DNA of 64,000 nt, from NCBI GenBank assembly GCA_000469685.2, contig LS997563.1:3669281-3733280 (forward strand), read 5' to 3'. The DNA comes from Haemonchus contortus. Its lineage: Eukaryota; Nematoda; Chromadorea; Rhabditida; Trichostrongylidae. Below the pieces are notes generated by a model. The model saw only the letters and a program-made list of their open reading frames with translations, did not search any database and was not told the origin of the DNA. Shown here in pieces: positions 35,001 to 46,872 of the stretch (position 1 is the stretch's first letter; each line of letters starts with the position of its first letter). Made by a program: the position numbers and the translations under genes.

Positions 35001-37316
35001 TCTCGATGCGGAACTATCCCTTTGCTACACGTTAATGTTTGCACGACTGAGACGTGTTTTTTTAACTGCCGCTGAGAGTTTCACATTGTTCTCGGGAGCA
35101 CCCAGCAGCTAATCCTTGTGTTCCGATACCCCAGCAAAAAATGACGTCGAAGAAATCGCTGCTCAGACAGAGTCGCTCAATCTTCTCTTTCTCCGCGAAA
35201 TCGGGCCTAAGCATGAGCTCTATCTCTTCACTGCTTAAACATGGTTGACATGAACAAAGCATGCTTTTTTTGTAGTTTCAGTGGTGCGTTTTATTACACA
35301 AATGTTAGTCCCATCTTTCACTTCCACGTTTTTTCGGGACATCGAAACACTTTCAAAAAATTTTCCAAGGGTAACCGCCACTAAAACTCACTCTCAAAAC
35401 TCAAACGAACTCAAAAAAGACTTAACATTGAACAATTCCAGCTCATATGCCCATGGCAATCACCCATATCGCCTCACATTGCCTAACAACTCCAAAGGTC
35501 ATTTAAGCGTTGTAATACAATATGCGTCCACGGACAATGGATTACTTGCATTACCAGTCTGCTGCACTTTGTCCTTTGCTACACTTTGGACCTCTCAGTT
35601 ATTGATTTTTACTTCATTGTACATAGTGCGCTATTTCAAATCCCTTTCTTCTGATGTTTTCCCGCTGTATTACGAAGTTGCTACATTCAGTTTTCCCCTT
35701 CAATTCCCTGCTGTCTCCTCTTCGGCTAACGGCTGGGGCATGTATTGAGTCCAGTATCCAATGAGTGAGAAGTAAATTAAGAGTACATTAAGAATTCGTC
35801 TATTTATTTTCCAAACATGACCTCCCAGGCATTTTTTGAACGCTTTCGTTGCTGAATAGAGATTTCAAGATATAAATCGTCGAATGCGTCTGATTGGTGT
35901 CCAAGACTTTAAGTCGTTCGAGGTTTTTCGTCTTCGGTTGTTTAGGTATTTTCTCAATCTGTGTTGATGATCTCACTTTGTTCTAGCTTTTTTCCCTAAT
36001 ATGTATCATTCAATCTCATTTCTGTAGTGATAAGCTCTATCGTAGGGCCGCCGTTTGCCTTTTAGTTTCATCTTGTCATCCTTGGCCAATGTAGGACATG
36101 AATAAGGAGTAAAATACAGCCACAGCTCTCTGCTACCCACTGTTCCGGCTGTTGTCTAATGTATCAATGCTTGAGAGGGTCAACGATTACGTGCCTTTTA
36201 TTGGTACGTTCTTGGGTCTGACTTTACATTCGAGATTCGTGCTTAGACCAAAGAGGCATTTACTTTGGCCCATCCCGGAACACTCACGGCTACTTGCATT
36301 GCTCAGACTGACCCTTTTATGGTCAATTTTTTTTGTCAGTTCTAATGTAGCACAATAATAACTTTCCCTCATAAACTGTGTGGGGTTTTCTCTCCAATAA
36401 TGTCCATTCGGATTTAGTTGCTTTTCGGTTCTGTTTGGCCAGGATTATTTTTGCCTCTTTCATGTTACGAGTCGTCATCATTTGCTAGTTTGTTCGGTTC
36501 TTTTTTGTTCTGTTTGGTTATGCTCCAGTCGCGCCTAGTGTTCCGTCGTGTGTGTAATAGGGTGCACCCTGAATGCATGTAAAATAAAAGTACAATAAAT
36601 CCCCCCAGGTGCTGTGACACTCATAATATAAGCCATTTGAAAACGGTGTGAGAAAGGCAAGTTCCCCTTTACATTCTGGACCTACATGCAGGGTGATAGC
36701 CTGTTTTGAGGTTCCTATTACGCACGTATCACGGCGGATAAGTCTTTTCTCCAAAAGTAATGAGGAACGAAGAAAAAAAATGTGTGGCACGGGGAGTAGG
36801 GACGTATTTATGGACCTATTGCGGCTATCTATCTGGTCAACGTCCTCCCTAATCCTCGAGATCTAATGGGCGATAGACGGGATTCCTTCCTATACAATTT
36901 GCTCATCTGATAAACGCTATTGAAAACACAAAGCATCCCTTTGCACTCTGGGAATTTCACAAGTTTACGACGATAGGAGATGGCTACTCGTCCTGTGTTG
37001 GAGAAATCTGAAACCCACAGACGCATCTTCGGACCCCGCCAGATCATAGATATCGTGGCCCGACTTCTTGATCAATTCACTGTTCCTGATTGCCTTAATC
37101 TGCCTTCCTATCTTATCAGCAGTCGAACTAGTTCCACGTTTTCTAGGGTCTCACGTCCAAAACTTGCCCATAACAACATTTACATTAGCGAATGCGTGAG
37201 AGGGTTCAACTGATTATTGGTCAGTTTATGCATTATTTCCAATTGTTCGGGTTGATTTTCTGACTTTGTTTATCCTTTGTTTACATATTGCTCGTGTTAA
37301 AAATACTTTTCCTCAG
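35001..37316. other. Spacer upstream of the nucleoside hydrolase
   Basis: I could not find the first coding exon of the hydrolase here, although it should lie 5' of 37317. The longest open frame (155 codons from 35281) starts at GTG and has no recognised domain. T-rich tracts are common. Nothing else is supported. Confidence 0.4.
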
Positions 37317-40300
37317 CAAGAGCCTTGTTCCAGATACCGATGGTGTATCAGACGATATTCGCGCTATTTCCCTCGCATTGCAACATCCAGATGTGGAGGT
37401 AAGCAAACTTTTTTTGTCGTTTTTTTTTTCGAAAATTTGACTCCAGACCGAAAGGAGGCAGGTCACACATGTGTACGTAATCGATTGGGGTTTCTCTTAG
37501 TAATTTACTTTCCACGTGTTTTTCATAGATTTTTTTCTTCCTTCGCCCAGAAATAATTAAAATAATTGCACTCGCGGAGAAAAAGTGAATTGATGAAGTA
37601 CATATATGACCATCGTAAATATTGCTCCTGAAGTTTCATTTCTTTTTTCTTGATAATCACTTCTATTCATTTTTATTCTAGTACTGACTTCTTGACTTCA
37701 TTCCACTTTTTTCATTGAGTCGTTTTGAGAGTTGGTAGAAGGTAGAGATCCCTCTTTTCTAACACCAAGCGCGGAGTAGGAGGGGTAGCCGTCTTGTGGG
37801 GCTCTACTTGTGTTTGGGAACCTTTTTTTCAGCTGGAGGAATGCAGTTTTTCATGACAGCTCTAGAAGAACAGGATATCTAGATGTATGAAGCTACTACT
37901 TCGTGCAGAGAACTGGACGAAGAGAGAATAAAAAATTTAGTTGACCACTGATTTATTTCCTTTTGAAAGTGTAAGCTACATATAAAGTGCTAGCATACTA
38001 TTCTTGCCCGAAGAACAGGCTACCCCTGCTTCACTGTGTTCTAGCGCCTGGTGTTTGAGATAGGTGCCCCCAACCGTAATTGTCAGAATTGCTAGAAACA
38101 AAACCAAAAAGAATTTATCACATTCTGACTACTGCTCAGAAGCCAGTGCTTTTTGTGTAGAAATTTTGGCCGTTATTTCTAACTGGTTGGGCTTAATAAG
38201 GAGATTCTTCGATTTTCACGAGATTGGCATATTTCTTTAATGTGGTTGCAATGTGCATTCCAGTACTAAAAGATGACATCAAAAATATATGTAGGCGTAT
38301 ACACATGAAAACTCTTTAAACTAATTTCAGTCCGTTAGTGTCAATATTCTTAGGAACTTCGCCTTCACTGAGGTGTTACAATATGTGTCTGACAATGAGT
38401 AGGAGGCAATAACAACTACTGTCCGACTTTTGACGTAATCAAATGTCATTTGTCATCTCAAACTCATTTGTGCATAAAAAAAGTACAACATTCAGCATTT
38501 GCTCGTTAAAGCCCTTCTTACTTAGTTATAGTTTCAATATAGGTTGCAGTACGATTGGGAAGTCAACTTTACCGCAAATAAATGGACATAAACATTGAGA
38601 CAGCAGACTTAAAGAGCTTCAGTCGTCTGCGGTCGTCTACTTGATGACCGTAAATGACTGTAGCTGTCTTCTTGGATTAGGTACCAGTTGAAGGCCCGCT
38701 CTGGCTATTCCCTGAATAATAAGACCTGGCGAAAGTGTAGTTGGGAGGTTGGGGCCGTCTCTTTCAATCGCAGAGAAGGAAGGGTAGCCAGTTCTGCGGG
38801 CCTGTGATGATGCTCCCTCCCTCAGCAGAGATAATGCTAGCAACTTACCGCTTACACTTCCTAGATCAGTAGTAAGTTTCGCTTCGAGACCTATGTGCGT
38901 GGTTTGGTCAGTTGATTCTTCGTTTTGGTTCTTCTTTTTTTGTTTCTTCCTTATCGCTTGTCAATGTCGCAACATTCTGATCAGCTTGGGCGATTCATGT
39001 GAACGCGAGTGTCATGATTAAAAAACTCATCATGGAAACCCTGCTTATATTTGTTTCCCTTTGGGAAAGTGAGCAAAACTCGGGTAAACGGCGTATCTAA
39101 TGAAAGTGCTCTTTGAAGGTGTGGTGCAGTAGGATCGAAGTTGTCGCGTCGCGGCGATAGAGGCGCCGCGTGTGAAGGACTATAGCAAAATGCAACGGCA
39201 AATAAAAAATACAAGAACAAAAGAACCAACATTAGAATCATGCCAAAAATAATAATCGCATATCTGTATGAAGAATGCTAGCACTGCCGAAGAGAGGCGA
39301 ATGGTCCGCGCCTGTCGCGCGCGGCGAGTTGATTGCACGATGCCGATTCCACTGCCCGTCCCCCGCTTTTTGATACTATTCACCAACAGCTTTTTTGTAA
39401 ATATCGGCAAACCGATGTCAATGGTAATATCTTCATTAAGATTTCTCTCAATTGAGGTCACTCAAAGGCTTCTGGCATAAAGTAGAAAAGGACAGGCTGA
39501 ACCGCTTAGCAATGTTATAATTTCTTCAAATGCAAATTGGTGTTTTCCAACAGGTACTTGCGTTCACCACAGTTCATGGATGCGTTTCCGTGGAGCAGGC
39601 AACAGCGAACGTAAAAAGATGTCAACGTGCTAATGGAGTCTCAGTAAGTGGCCTGCAAAAGTTCTATGAAGACCTTCTTTCCCATTATTCTACCTAGGTA
39701 CCTTTTGTTGTTTGAAGGAAGTCGAACTTAGATTGGCTTGATTTACGATTGGTTAATGATAACAGATCTCTCGTGAAATGTGGTTCTTCCAAATACGTCG
39801 ATCCTCCCAATTCTGTCCAATGAATCCTCTCCAGTGTAGTCAACTGACTGGCCATCATATCATCGTGCAGTACAGAACTAGTATTCCTAAAAATGGTGAA
39901 TAGAAGAACGCAATACTGTTGAATGTGTGACTTCGAAAAGATTGTGGTTAGGACCTAGCAGAAATTTCACTTTTTGGCTATCGCAGCCTGTATCCTGTAG
40001 AAAAGAAAATCGAATTGATTTCTATAACCCAAGCTCATCATGAATTGCATTCTGATTACGGGTTTTCAGCGAAATCTAAGATTTAGGTGACTATTCCAAC
40101 TTATAAAGGAGCGCAGGAGCCGATTCTTGGCAAGGAACCTCGGCAGAATACCGAAAGCATCTTCTTTGGCAAAGATGGAATAGGCGACCAGCCGGATGCT
40201 TTCCCTGAGGTGAAACTTTTTTGTTCAACCATAAAATCCAAGTGGAAAAAGATTTTGCGGTTATCAGAGATTAGACATGCCTACACCTCCTCAGAGGAAG

Positions 40301-42963
40301 GTACATTTGCCTACTCATTTGGCCTCCAGAACGATTCGATTCGGGAAGGACCACCTAGGGCAAAAAATTCATTTTTGTGATTCGTATCCTACTATATTGT
40401 CCCACACAGTCACATCATCACCTCTTACCATTCTCCGATACTCTTCATGATGTCAAATGCTATTTTCTATAGGTCTTCTGTCAATTTCGAGGACGAATAT
40501 ACACAATACAATAAGTGCCATTTCCAGGTTCAAGAGGACGACTTCGAGCCGACCTCAGAGGATGTAGCTGCGATAGCTCTTACTCGACTTGCCAAAGAAC
40601 ACCCTACAGCCACGTTGGTCTGTTTAGGGCCACTTACTAATGTGGCCCTTGCACTGAAATTAGATCCAAATTTCAACTTTAACCGAATTGTCATCATGGG
40701 AGGAAACTACTACGGTAGGGGTTTTGCCAAATTCTTTCACCGTTTCACAGGTAAGGTATGTGGAGGCGATTCGTAGGTTGCCCATTAGATTTTGTAGCTG
40801 AGAACTTGCTTGGAGTTGGCTTCTGGTTGGTTCCCTGCAGGTCATGTGAGAGACCCATTACCCCATTCTCAACAAGAACTTCGCCTGTGAAGCGATTCCC
40901 TTGTACAGGAACCTAACTCCTTCTTTAAGAGTTGTTATTACTTATCTTAAGGGATCGGAAACGTAGCGTCAAAGTCGTCGGCTGAATTCAATTTCCATGG
41001 CGATCCTGAAGCTGCCTCTATAGTGCTTCATAAGCTGGCTCCACGGCTGATTGTGGTTCCATGGGAGGCGTTCTTTCTCGAAGGAGCAAAGGTTTGTATT
41101 CCTATATATCATAGTCATCATTTGCAGCCCAAAATCGGGTCCGTAAATGCGTCTGCTTACAGCACCAAAAAGAAGTGGACTTCAACGCTCACCTCCATTA
41201 TGACACCAAATTGGCTTCTTTCCTGAGAACAGTGACCAGCAGGGGTGAGTTGGCACTTGTCTTGTACATAATTTGAATGTTATAGCTGCTGTGAGAAGCA
41301 GGCTCTCAATGTTGTCTATTTCCTTTTGGAATAAGAAAGAGACGTCGCGTATCGGACTCAGGTGGGAATTTAAGGGCTTCTGAAGAGGACGTTGCATCTA
41401 AACAGGTTTCATCCAAGCAGTTAAAACATTTGAACGTGCTAGTACGTTCGGAAGGCTCAGCAAGTCCCTCGATCCGTGTGGTAAGTCGCTCTATCGCGTT
41501 GCAAGCCCAGCAATCACCCACCACCCTCTTCCCCAACCATCAACTTTTTTGTTTAACTACTTCCTACGACTTCCACTAATTTAAGCTTTTTTCTTGCATG
41601 ACAAGTCTCCACTTCTCACGACCATTTCTGTTTTGTTGCATTTGGACAAATAAAGCCAAAATGCAAGTCTTGCTCTGATGCAACGACTCTGCAAACTTAT
41701 TATGTTCTTTGTTCTCTCTTGGCCACACCATGATCTTCTTGGGTTCTTATTCCCTTTTGAACTGGTGCGTCCCGCTAGCTTGAATACCTAACTAAGACCA
41801 AATTCCGCACATATCTAAGGTTTTTCATCCTCAATTAGAATTTCTCGTATTCTGTTCTCTCCAGAAGACAACGAACCGGACCCCCGTCTTTTTTTTTTTC
41901 ATCTGAATTAAGTTACCTTACGCAACGGCCCTTAGTATCGTGGTCGTTAGCTTCGCATCTCAAAGCACAAGAAGAGCTTTTATTAAATTTCACATGAGGG
42001 TTGAAACTAGTGTTAAGGTCGTGCGGCTATGGAGAAGAATGGTCGTCAGTTCTCGTACTGTGATGAGATCGCAGTCGCCGCAGCGATTAATCTCGAGAAG
42101 GTTGCCCGTAAGACCGTACACCTGAGGGTAAACGTTGAACTATCGGGAACACATACCAGGTACGTCTTTTCCCGTTGAGGGTGCAAGCTTGTCCACATAA
42201 GTTTACTAGGAGAAGATTCATAATTTCCCGACCGCTTTCGGGGAAGAAGCTCATCTTGTTGATTTCTTGACCGTCTAAAAGATTTTAGGTTTGGGGGAAA
42301 GTTTCTGTAGTCTAGAAGAACAATCTAGGAACAAGGATATACATAGAACAGGAACTTATCCAATGCGCTCAGTTGTAGGAAAAGGTGCAATGCATTGAGA
42401 TAGAGTGCAAGGAGTTTGCCTTTCGCTGGGGTTTTTTTTTCTTTTCTGTAGCCAAAAATTCCTTTTCGACAAACTGATCGGAAAATGACTGGGCCACAAT
42501 CAGATTGAAATGGCTTACCAAGCTCGTAGGGCTGACCCTCTAGTGATGCTACTTATCCTGTCGTGCTTTTGAATGGTAAAATAGGTACGGATTTCTTCCT
42601 ATTGGAATGCTATTGATTTTTGCGTCACGCTGTAATGACATCAAGTATGAACCTGAATCAAACCTAAAATTTGCTGTGTCATACTCATTGCCACTCATTT
42701 ATTGTTGTTTCCTTTCGCTGCCCTTCATTTCCTATGTAATTCCCTCCTGCTGTGACCCCGAATGAAAAATGGTTTTCAGGGGACAGGTGGTTGTCGACTG
42801 GGTTGACGTGTTGTGGAACAACGAGGACGCTGAATACGTGACCAGTCAGGGGAAGATGATCGACAGAAATTCATCTCCGATCACATTTATTTCTTCGTAC
42901 AACGTTCTTGTGGTAGACGATTGGCTCAAGAAAGCCGTAAAAGGAGAACCCGGCCCTTGGTGA
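37317..42963 (+). CDS. Inosine-uridine-type nucleoside hydrolase, eight exons found, 5' exon missing
   Basis: Hydrolyses the N-glycosidic bond of ribonucleosides in purine/pyrimidine salvage (family knowledge). Exons are 37317-37398, 39554-39643, 40087-40209, 40528-40714, 40952-41091, 41163-41244, 42018-42159 and 42780-42963, phases compatible, about 343 aa, TGA at 42961. Motifs: [19 protein letters not shown] (the calcium/ribose-binding DTD..DD signature, with Val replacing the usual Gly); [76 protein letters not shown] (the substrate-binding Asn); and [13 protein letters not shown] near the C-terminus (the conserved Asp, preceded by Cys instead of His). Two acceptors are TTAAG rather than TTTCAG. 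The start exon is not located, so the N-terminus is incomplete. Confidence 0.88.
37748..38068. repeat. Possible foldback element in hydrolase intron 1
   Basis: CTAACACCAAGCGCGGAGTA near 37759 followed by GGAGGGGTAGCC is inverted, imperfectly, at about 38020-38062 (GGCTACCCCTGCTTC...TAGCGCCTGGTGTTTGAG). A miniature transposon remnant is plausible. Ends uncertain. Confidence 0.4.
39117..39364 (-). mobile_element. MULE-like miniature element, 248 bp, copy 3 (hydrolase intron)
   Basis: Inverted relative to copies 1 and 2. It begins (minus sense) GGGGGACGGGCAGTGGAATC at 39364 and ends at 39117 with CTGCACCACACC. The flanks GCTCTTTGA (39108-39116) and GCTTTTTGA (39365-39373) are a 9-bp target duplication with one mismatch. 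The internal ORF from the ATG at 39241 reads [19 protein letters not shown] then [14 protein letters not shown], nearly the same peptide as copy 2, and continues past the element end. Confidence 0.85.
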
Positions 42964-43107
42964 CCAACACATAGCTTAGGCCCTTCTTGTAGACATTCCT
43001 GAGCATTATCTCAGCTCTTTATGAGCCAAATTGTTTTCTTTTCACTCCTCGGGATCACATATGTAACTGTTCAGATGTTGTTATTTTTGAGATTTACGAA
43101 CTTTGTA

Positions 43108-43113
43108 AATAAA
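43108..43113 (+). promoter_or_regulatory. Poly(A) signal of the nucleoside hydrolase gene
   Basis: AATAAA about 145 bases after the stop codon, the usual distance for a nematode 3' UTR. No other hexamer is nearer. Confidence 0.6.
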
Positions 43114-43244
43114 TTGCTTACATCACATCTATTATCACACATTATCATGCATTTGCTTTGAAGCCTTGGCTTACCAGCCATTGCATTAGTCAGACAGACA
43201 TTCAAACGCTGAGGCGTTTCAGGAGGCCCTTTCTAGAGTAAATT

Positions 43245-43468
43245 ACCAAGGTGTTCTGCTCCAATGGCCAGAGTGGCTAAGTAGAGAAATCGTAGAACAG
43301 CGTGAATCAGGATTTCGAAGCGGGACAAGAAGGATCAAAGCCGTCATTACAAAGCAATCGTCTTGATGTGCTCCAAAAACAATAGCGCAACAGAAATTGG
43401 AAGAGTTTGACGAATGCGAATAATAGCAGGAAAACATCAATGTAATAACAAATGGAATTACGGATCAT
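43245..43468 (-). pseudogene. Relic first exon of a fourth 7TM chemoreceptor (gene D)
   Basis: From the ATG at 43468 (minus) it reads MIRNSICYYIDVFLLLFAFV and, after a few codons, FWSTSRRLLCND, aligning with gene C's MITNSICLYVDIFLLIVCIL and AWCTSKRLIRND. The next part is frameshifted and contains stop codons, and no equivalents of exons 2-6 were found downstream. It lies tail-to-tail, 280 bases beyond the hydrolase 3' end. A dead duplicate of the B/C type. Confidence 0.82.
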
Positions 43469-43547
43469 TTCAGCTGATTATGGTTTCCAAGTGCCAACTT
43501 GCAGCCAACCATCGTGGGGACGGAACATTCACCCATTTCTGATGTGG

Positions 43548-43731
43548 TAAACTGCTCGGCGAAGTGCGTGGTGATTTAAACACGATTTTGACGCTTTTCA
43601 TTTGTTCACAAATTTGAGGTAGGGTAGATAAGTAGTATCAGCTGGCCCTACTTATGCGATCTGCGCGGAGCCTGTGCCCCAATACTAGGCCCCACAGTCG
43701 TTTAAATCATCACAATTTCGCCGCGCAGTTT
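43548..43731. repeat. MITE with about 33-bp inverted ends, inserted upstream of relic gene D
   Basis: Left end AAACTGCTCGGCGAAGTGCG then TGGTGATTTAAAC; right end GTTTAAATCATCACA then ATTTCGCCGCGCAGTTT. About five mismatches over the arm. It separates the relic's start codon from the upstream block that directly abuts the ATG in gene C, so it inserted after the duplication. Confidence 0.75.
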
Positions 43732-43787
43732 GCCGCTCCATCCAGATTCGATGAATGTGTCCACAGCCAACCTTCAGTCTTCCGTCT

Positions 43788-43990
43788 TGACCCAGTTACC
43801 GTAACCTGTAGGAGAGTCATTGGTGAGGCATAGATTTGTCCCATTGTTAAGGAAGCGGAACCATACGGTATTATCATGGGGTTCAGTTCTATTTATGACG
43901 CATTTGATCATCAGCATTTCGAATTTTTTACAAAATCATCAGACTGGAAGATTGTAATGAATTATATCAAGGTGTGAGTAATACGTGGGA
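43788..43990 (-). other. Upstream block of relic gene D, homologous to the gene C upstream region
   Basis: CCCAGTTACCGTAACC, GGTATTATC and GACTGGAAGATTGTAATGA correspond in order and spacing to 34028-34240. It shows that the duplication that produced D included at least 200 bases of 5' flank. Confidence 0.7.
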
Positions 43991-44569
43991 AGCTAAATAA
44001 GTCTGGGATTTCCCTCTTGTTTTATCGTATCACCGTATATGGCTGCTGTATGATGTCTTGTAGCCATTGTTTGTAAACTTTGTTATTTTGTTGAATGTTT
44101 TTGTTGTGCCGTCTTGTTTGAGTCAGAAATAATGAGTCGCAGTGAATGAGTTTCCACTGAATTGAAAGAGAAAACTCTTTGAAGAAACGTACGCATACGG
44201 GGATCGTTTCACTGCTGATTCATCCCTGTTCAGGATGTCCTCTTGTTCGTACCTCCCTTCAAGAAGTAATCGCTCATAAACCCATCGAAGGCTCGAAAAA
44301 GATCAACAAACTCGTTGAGTTGATTTTAATTTCAGCTCTTGCTCTGGGAAAATGCACAGTTTTGCAAAAGAATTTCAGCTCAAGACATCACTTTCGCACG
44401 ACCCGTGCGCCAGGTACACTGCGAAAAGTTCCACTCTCCACTTACTACTCCTTTATTACTTCCTCCCAGATAGTTACCATTAAAACCATCGAGAATGAGC
44501 CGCAAGATAATGTGGCTCCCACCACAAATAGGTGTGAATGCCAGAAGCCCGAAAGCCTTTAAAATGGTT

Positions 44570-44740
44570 AGGAACTCGTCCGCCTTGGAAGTGTACTTCG
44601 GCTAAGCCGGTTTCGAGGCCCTTACTACGCTCCATCTTGGCCGTTTTTGGACCCTACAGCGTCCCGTGGGCTGTCTTCAGGGGTCGCAGGATTTTGGGGA
44701 GAAACATCAAAAACCATTTCATCGTGAACTGTGCCCTCAA
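44570..44740. repeat. MITE-like repeat, right part
   Basis: AACTCGTCCGCCTTGGAAG, TACTTCGGCTAAGCCGG and CATCTTGGCCGTTTTTGGAC, then an end CATTTCATCGTGAACTGTGC. Same family as 20281-20668. The left part is not clear. Confidence 0.6.
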
Positions 44741-44958
44741 CTCATGAAACCAGCCGATTTTAAGAGCGTCAACACTTAGAAATAAGGAGAGAGCTACTCG
44801 AACAAGATATTTCGCGTTGATAAGTAAAAAGATATTTTTGAAAAGGGACACAAAGCATAACAAACATTTACGTCAGGTATGCGCCTCGAATTTATTCAAG
44901 TGCGTGGCGCATAGGGAATTTCTCTGCCATCTAAGCTATTTCTGCCATTCGCTTGGTA

Positions 44959-45221
44959 GGCTGCTTTCATAGTCCGCCGGCCGGCGTGTCAGGCGAGGCA
45001 GTGCTACGGGGGAGGAGGGAGGCAGACGGTCGGTCGAAGGGCTGAAAGTAAAGAAGAACAAAATCAATAACCAAACAACCAGGGGCTTGAACAAATCATT
45101 TTTGATCTTGTCTCTCTTTGTTTACAGCCTTCCGAAGGTGCTGACCGACCGTCTGCCTCCCTCTTCCCCCTAGCACTGCCTCGCACGCCGGTCGGCCGGC
45201 CGGCGGACTATGAAAGCAGCC
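44959..45221. repeat. GC-rich foldback element, arms about 80 bp
   Basis: Left arm GGCTGCTTTCATAGTCCGCC, GGCCGGCGTGTCAGGCGAGG, GAGGGAGGCAGACGGTCGGT. Right arm is the complement: ACCGACCGTCTGCCTCCCTC, CCTCGCACGCCGGTCGGCC, GGCGGACTATGAAAGCAGCC. The loop is about 95 bases and AT-rich (GTAAAGAAGAACAAAATC). Confidence 0.9.
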
Positions 45222-45736
45222 GTAGTGGTAAGGCAGAGTACTACGAAATGAAGACAGATATCAAAGTCTGACTTCACCTCAGAATTGTTCCCCAACTCCC
45301 AAACAGTGGCTCGGAAAGAGTTTGGGCTTTTCTCTGTTCCGATTATCTTCCCACAGGTCTTTGATCCCTTGCGGAAGGGGGCCATGAGACGTCATCGGGA
45401 AGTGTTTTCTGTCCCCAAGTCGCATCCATCCATCGCTTTCGAAACACCCTTGGTAAATATGCAATTCGACTTTGAATGAAAACAGTTCCCTCATCTTCTG
45501 CCCTAAAAATATTGTTGACTGTGCAAGGTTGTACAATTGTACTAGGTGAATTGTACTGTAAACATGATTTTTGGTCCCAATCCAGCCCAAATGATAAACG
45601 CGCCCTCGTTTTTTTTTTTAAGAATCGTGAAACCTTTCTCATGGGAGCCTTCTACAACCAGATCGCCCGATATCCTACTTCATTTAAATTTTTAATCACT
45701 GAAATAACGTTTGCGAACCTTCAAAGGATAAGATTT

Positions 45737-45836
45737 AAAGTAAAGTTAAAGGATAAAGTCTTTGGCGTTGGCCGAGATTCTGACCCCTGACCTTGCGTGT
45801 GATATAGTGCGCCACTTGCCACTACACCACCTCCGC
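45737..45836 (-). repeat. tRNA-derived SINE, internally deleted (copy 9)
   Basis: Tail AAAGTCTTTGGCG joined directly to the head region (minus sense GGCGGAGGTGGTGTAGTGGC, AAGTGGCGCACTATATCACA). The body is missing. Confidence 0.75.
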
Positions 45837-45838
45837 CC

Positions 45839-46055
45839 AAAGGATAAGGTATCAGACGTTAATTACTTTCGTTTTGGAACGCGCCCCGCATCCTACTTCC
45901 TTTCAAAATCGTAGCGTGAATTGAATGGTCCAAACGAGTCTGTTACCAATTGACACACCTCCGAAGTAGGAAGCATGGTTGGCCTAGGCGGATATTGATC
46001 CGGGGATCGATATACGAACCATACGTGTCTGATAGCAGGACACTTGCTACTACAC
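45839..46055 (-). repeat. tRNA-derived SINE (copy 10)
   Basis: Minus sense: TGTAGTAGCAAGTGTCCTGC near 46050, then GATCCCCGGATCAATATCCG, CCTAGGCCAACCATGCTTCC, TTGGTAACAGACTCGTTTGG and GATGCGGGGCGCGTTCC. It directly abuts copy 9 in the same orientation. Confidence 0.75.
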
Positions 46056-46872
46056 CAACAACGTTTCCGCGCAGAATAAACAATGGAACGTCTACACACC
46101 TCGGTTTATATGGAAGTCGTCCCATCGAAATAAGCGAGTGCTCTGAAGCGATCAAATTAATAGAAATATTCAAGATCGTTCTAGCTTGCCCCAAGGGGAA
46201 GCAGCCCGAAGCGCATACACCAGAATATTTGCAAGTAGTTTATAACAAAATATCACTTACATACATACATCGCTATTCAATATTACAACCATCTGTTGCG
46301 TCAATTTTTCCTAAGCGACCGTTAGTCATTGTTTAGAATTTTCGTGTTAAAAATAAATTGCTGCCAGATTCCGACGAAATGGAATGGGAATCGATATTAT
46401 CAGGAATTATTTTGGATGGAAGGAATCATGGGATGCAAGCACAAATTAATAACGTGTTTACTGATCGTTCCATATGTTCAGTGCTTCCACAACAGTCAGT
46501 AAAACTTCTCGGCAAAAGCTGTGGTTGGAATGTTCACTGTGTGAAGTGTCCTATCATGAAAATCTGGAAAGGTCTTTTATGTGTACTTTACTCAAAGAAA
46601 AAGCCTTTGAACATCTGGACGTCTGGGCTGTTGCGTTCGTGAAATCTTCTGCGGTGTCAATAGTCACCGGCTGCCCTCGTTCATAGCTTATAGAAGCTTT
46701 GAGTCCTTTGCTTCGGAAATGGTTCAGCTCCTTATTATATTTTTATTTTTACCTCGAACTTGGCTTTACCTCATACCGCAGCGGTTAAGGAGGCTTAAAG
46801 TTTCTTTCTTGAACATTGAGCCCTTTGAATCATTCAACAAAAGCCTGAAGGGTAGAGATTTGGCTTCAATAA

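Noticed and set aside
35281..35748. 155-codon open frame on +
   Set aside because: Starts at GTG, low-complexity composition, no recognised domain, no splice sites with matching neighbours. Chance ORF more likely than a gene.
36980..37213. Open frame just upstream of the nucleoside hydrolase as its first exon
   Set aside because: It ends in a stop before 37317, has no donor in the right phase, and its sequence does not resemble a hydrolase N-terminus.
44179..44562. 127-codon open frame on +
   Set aside because: No domain, no homologous neighbour, runs into the MITE-like repeat at 44570; not supported.
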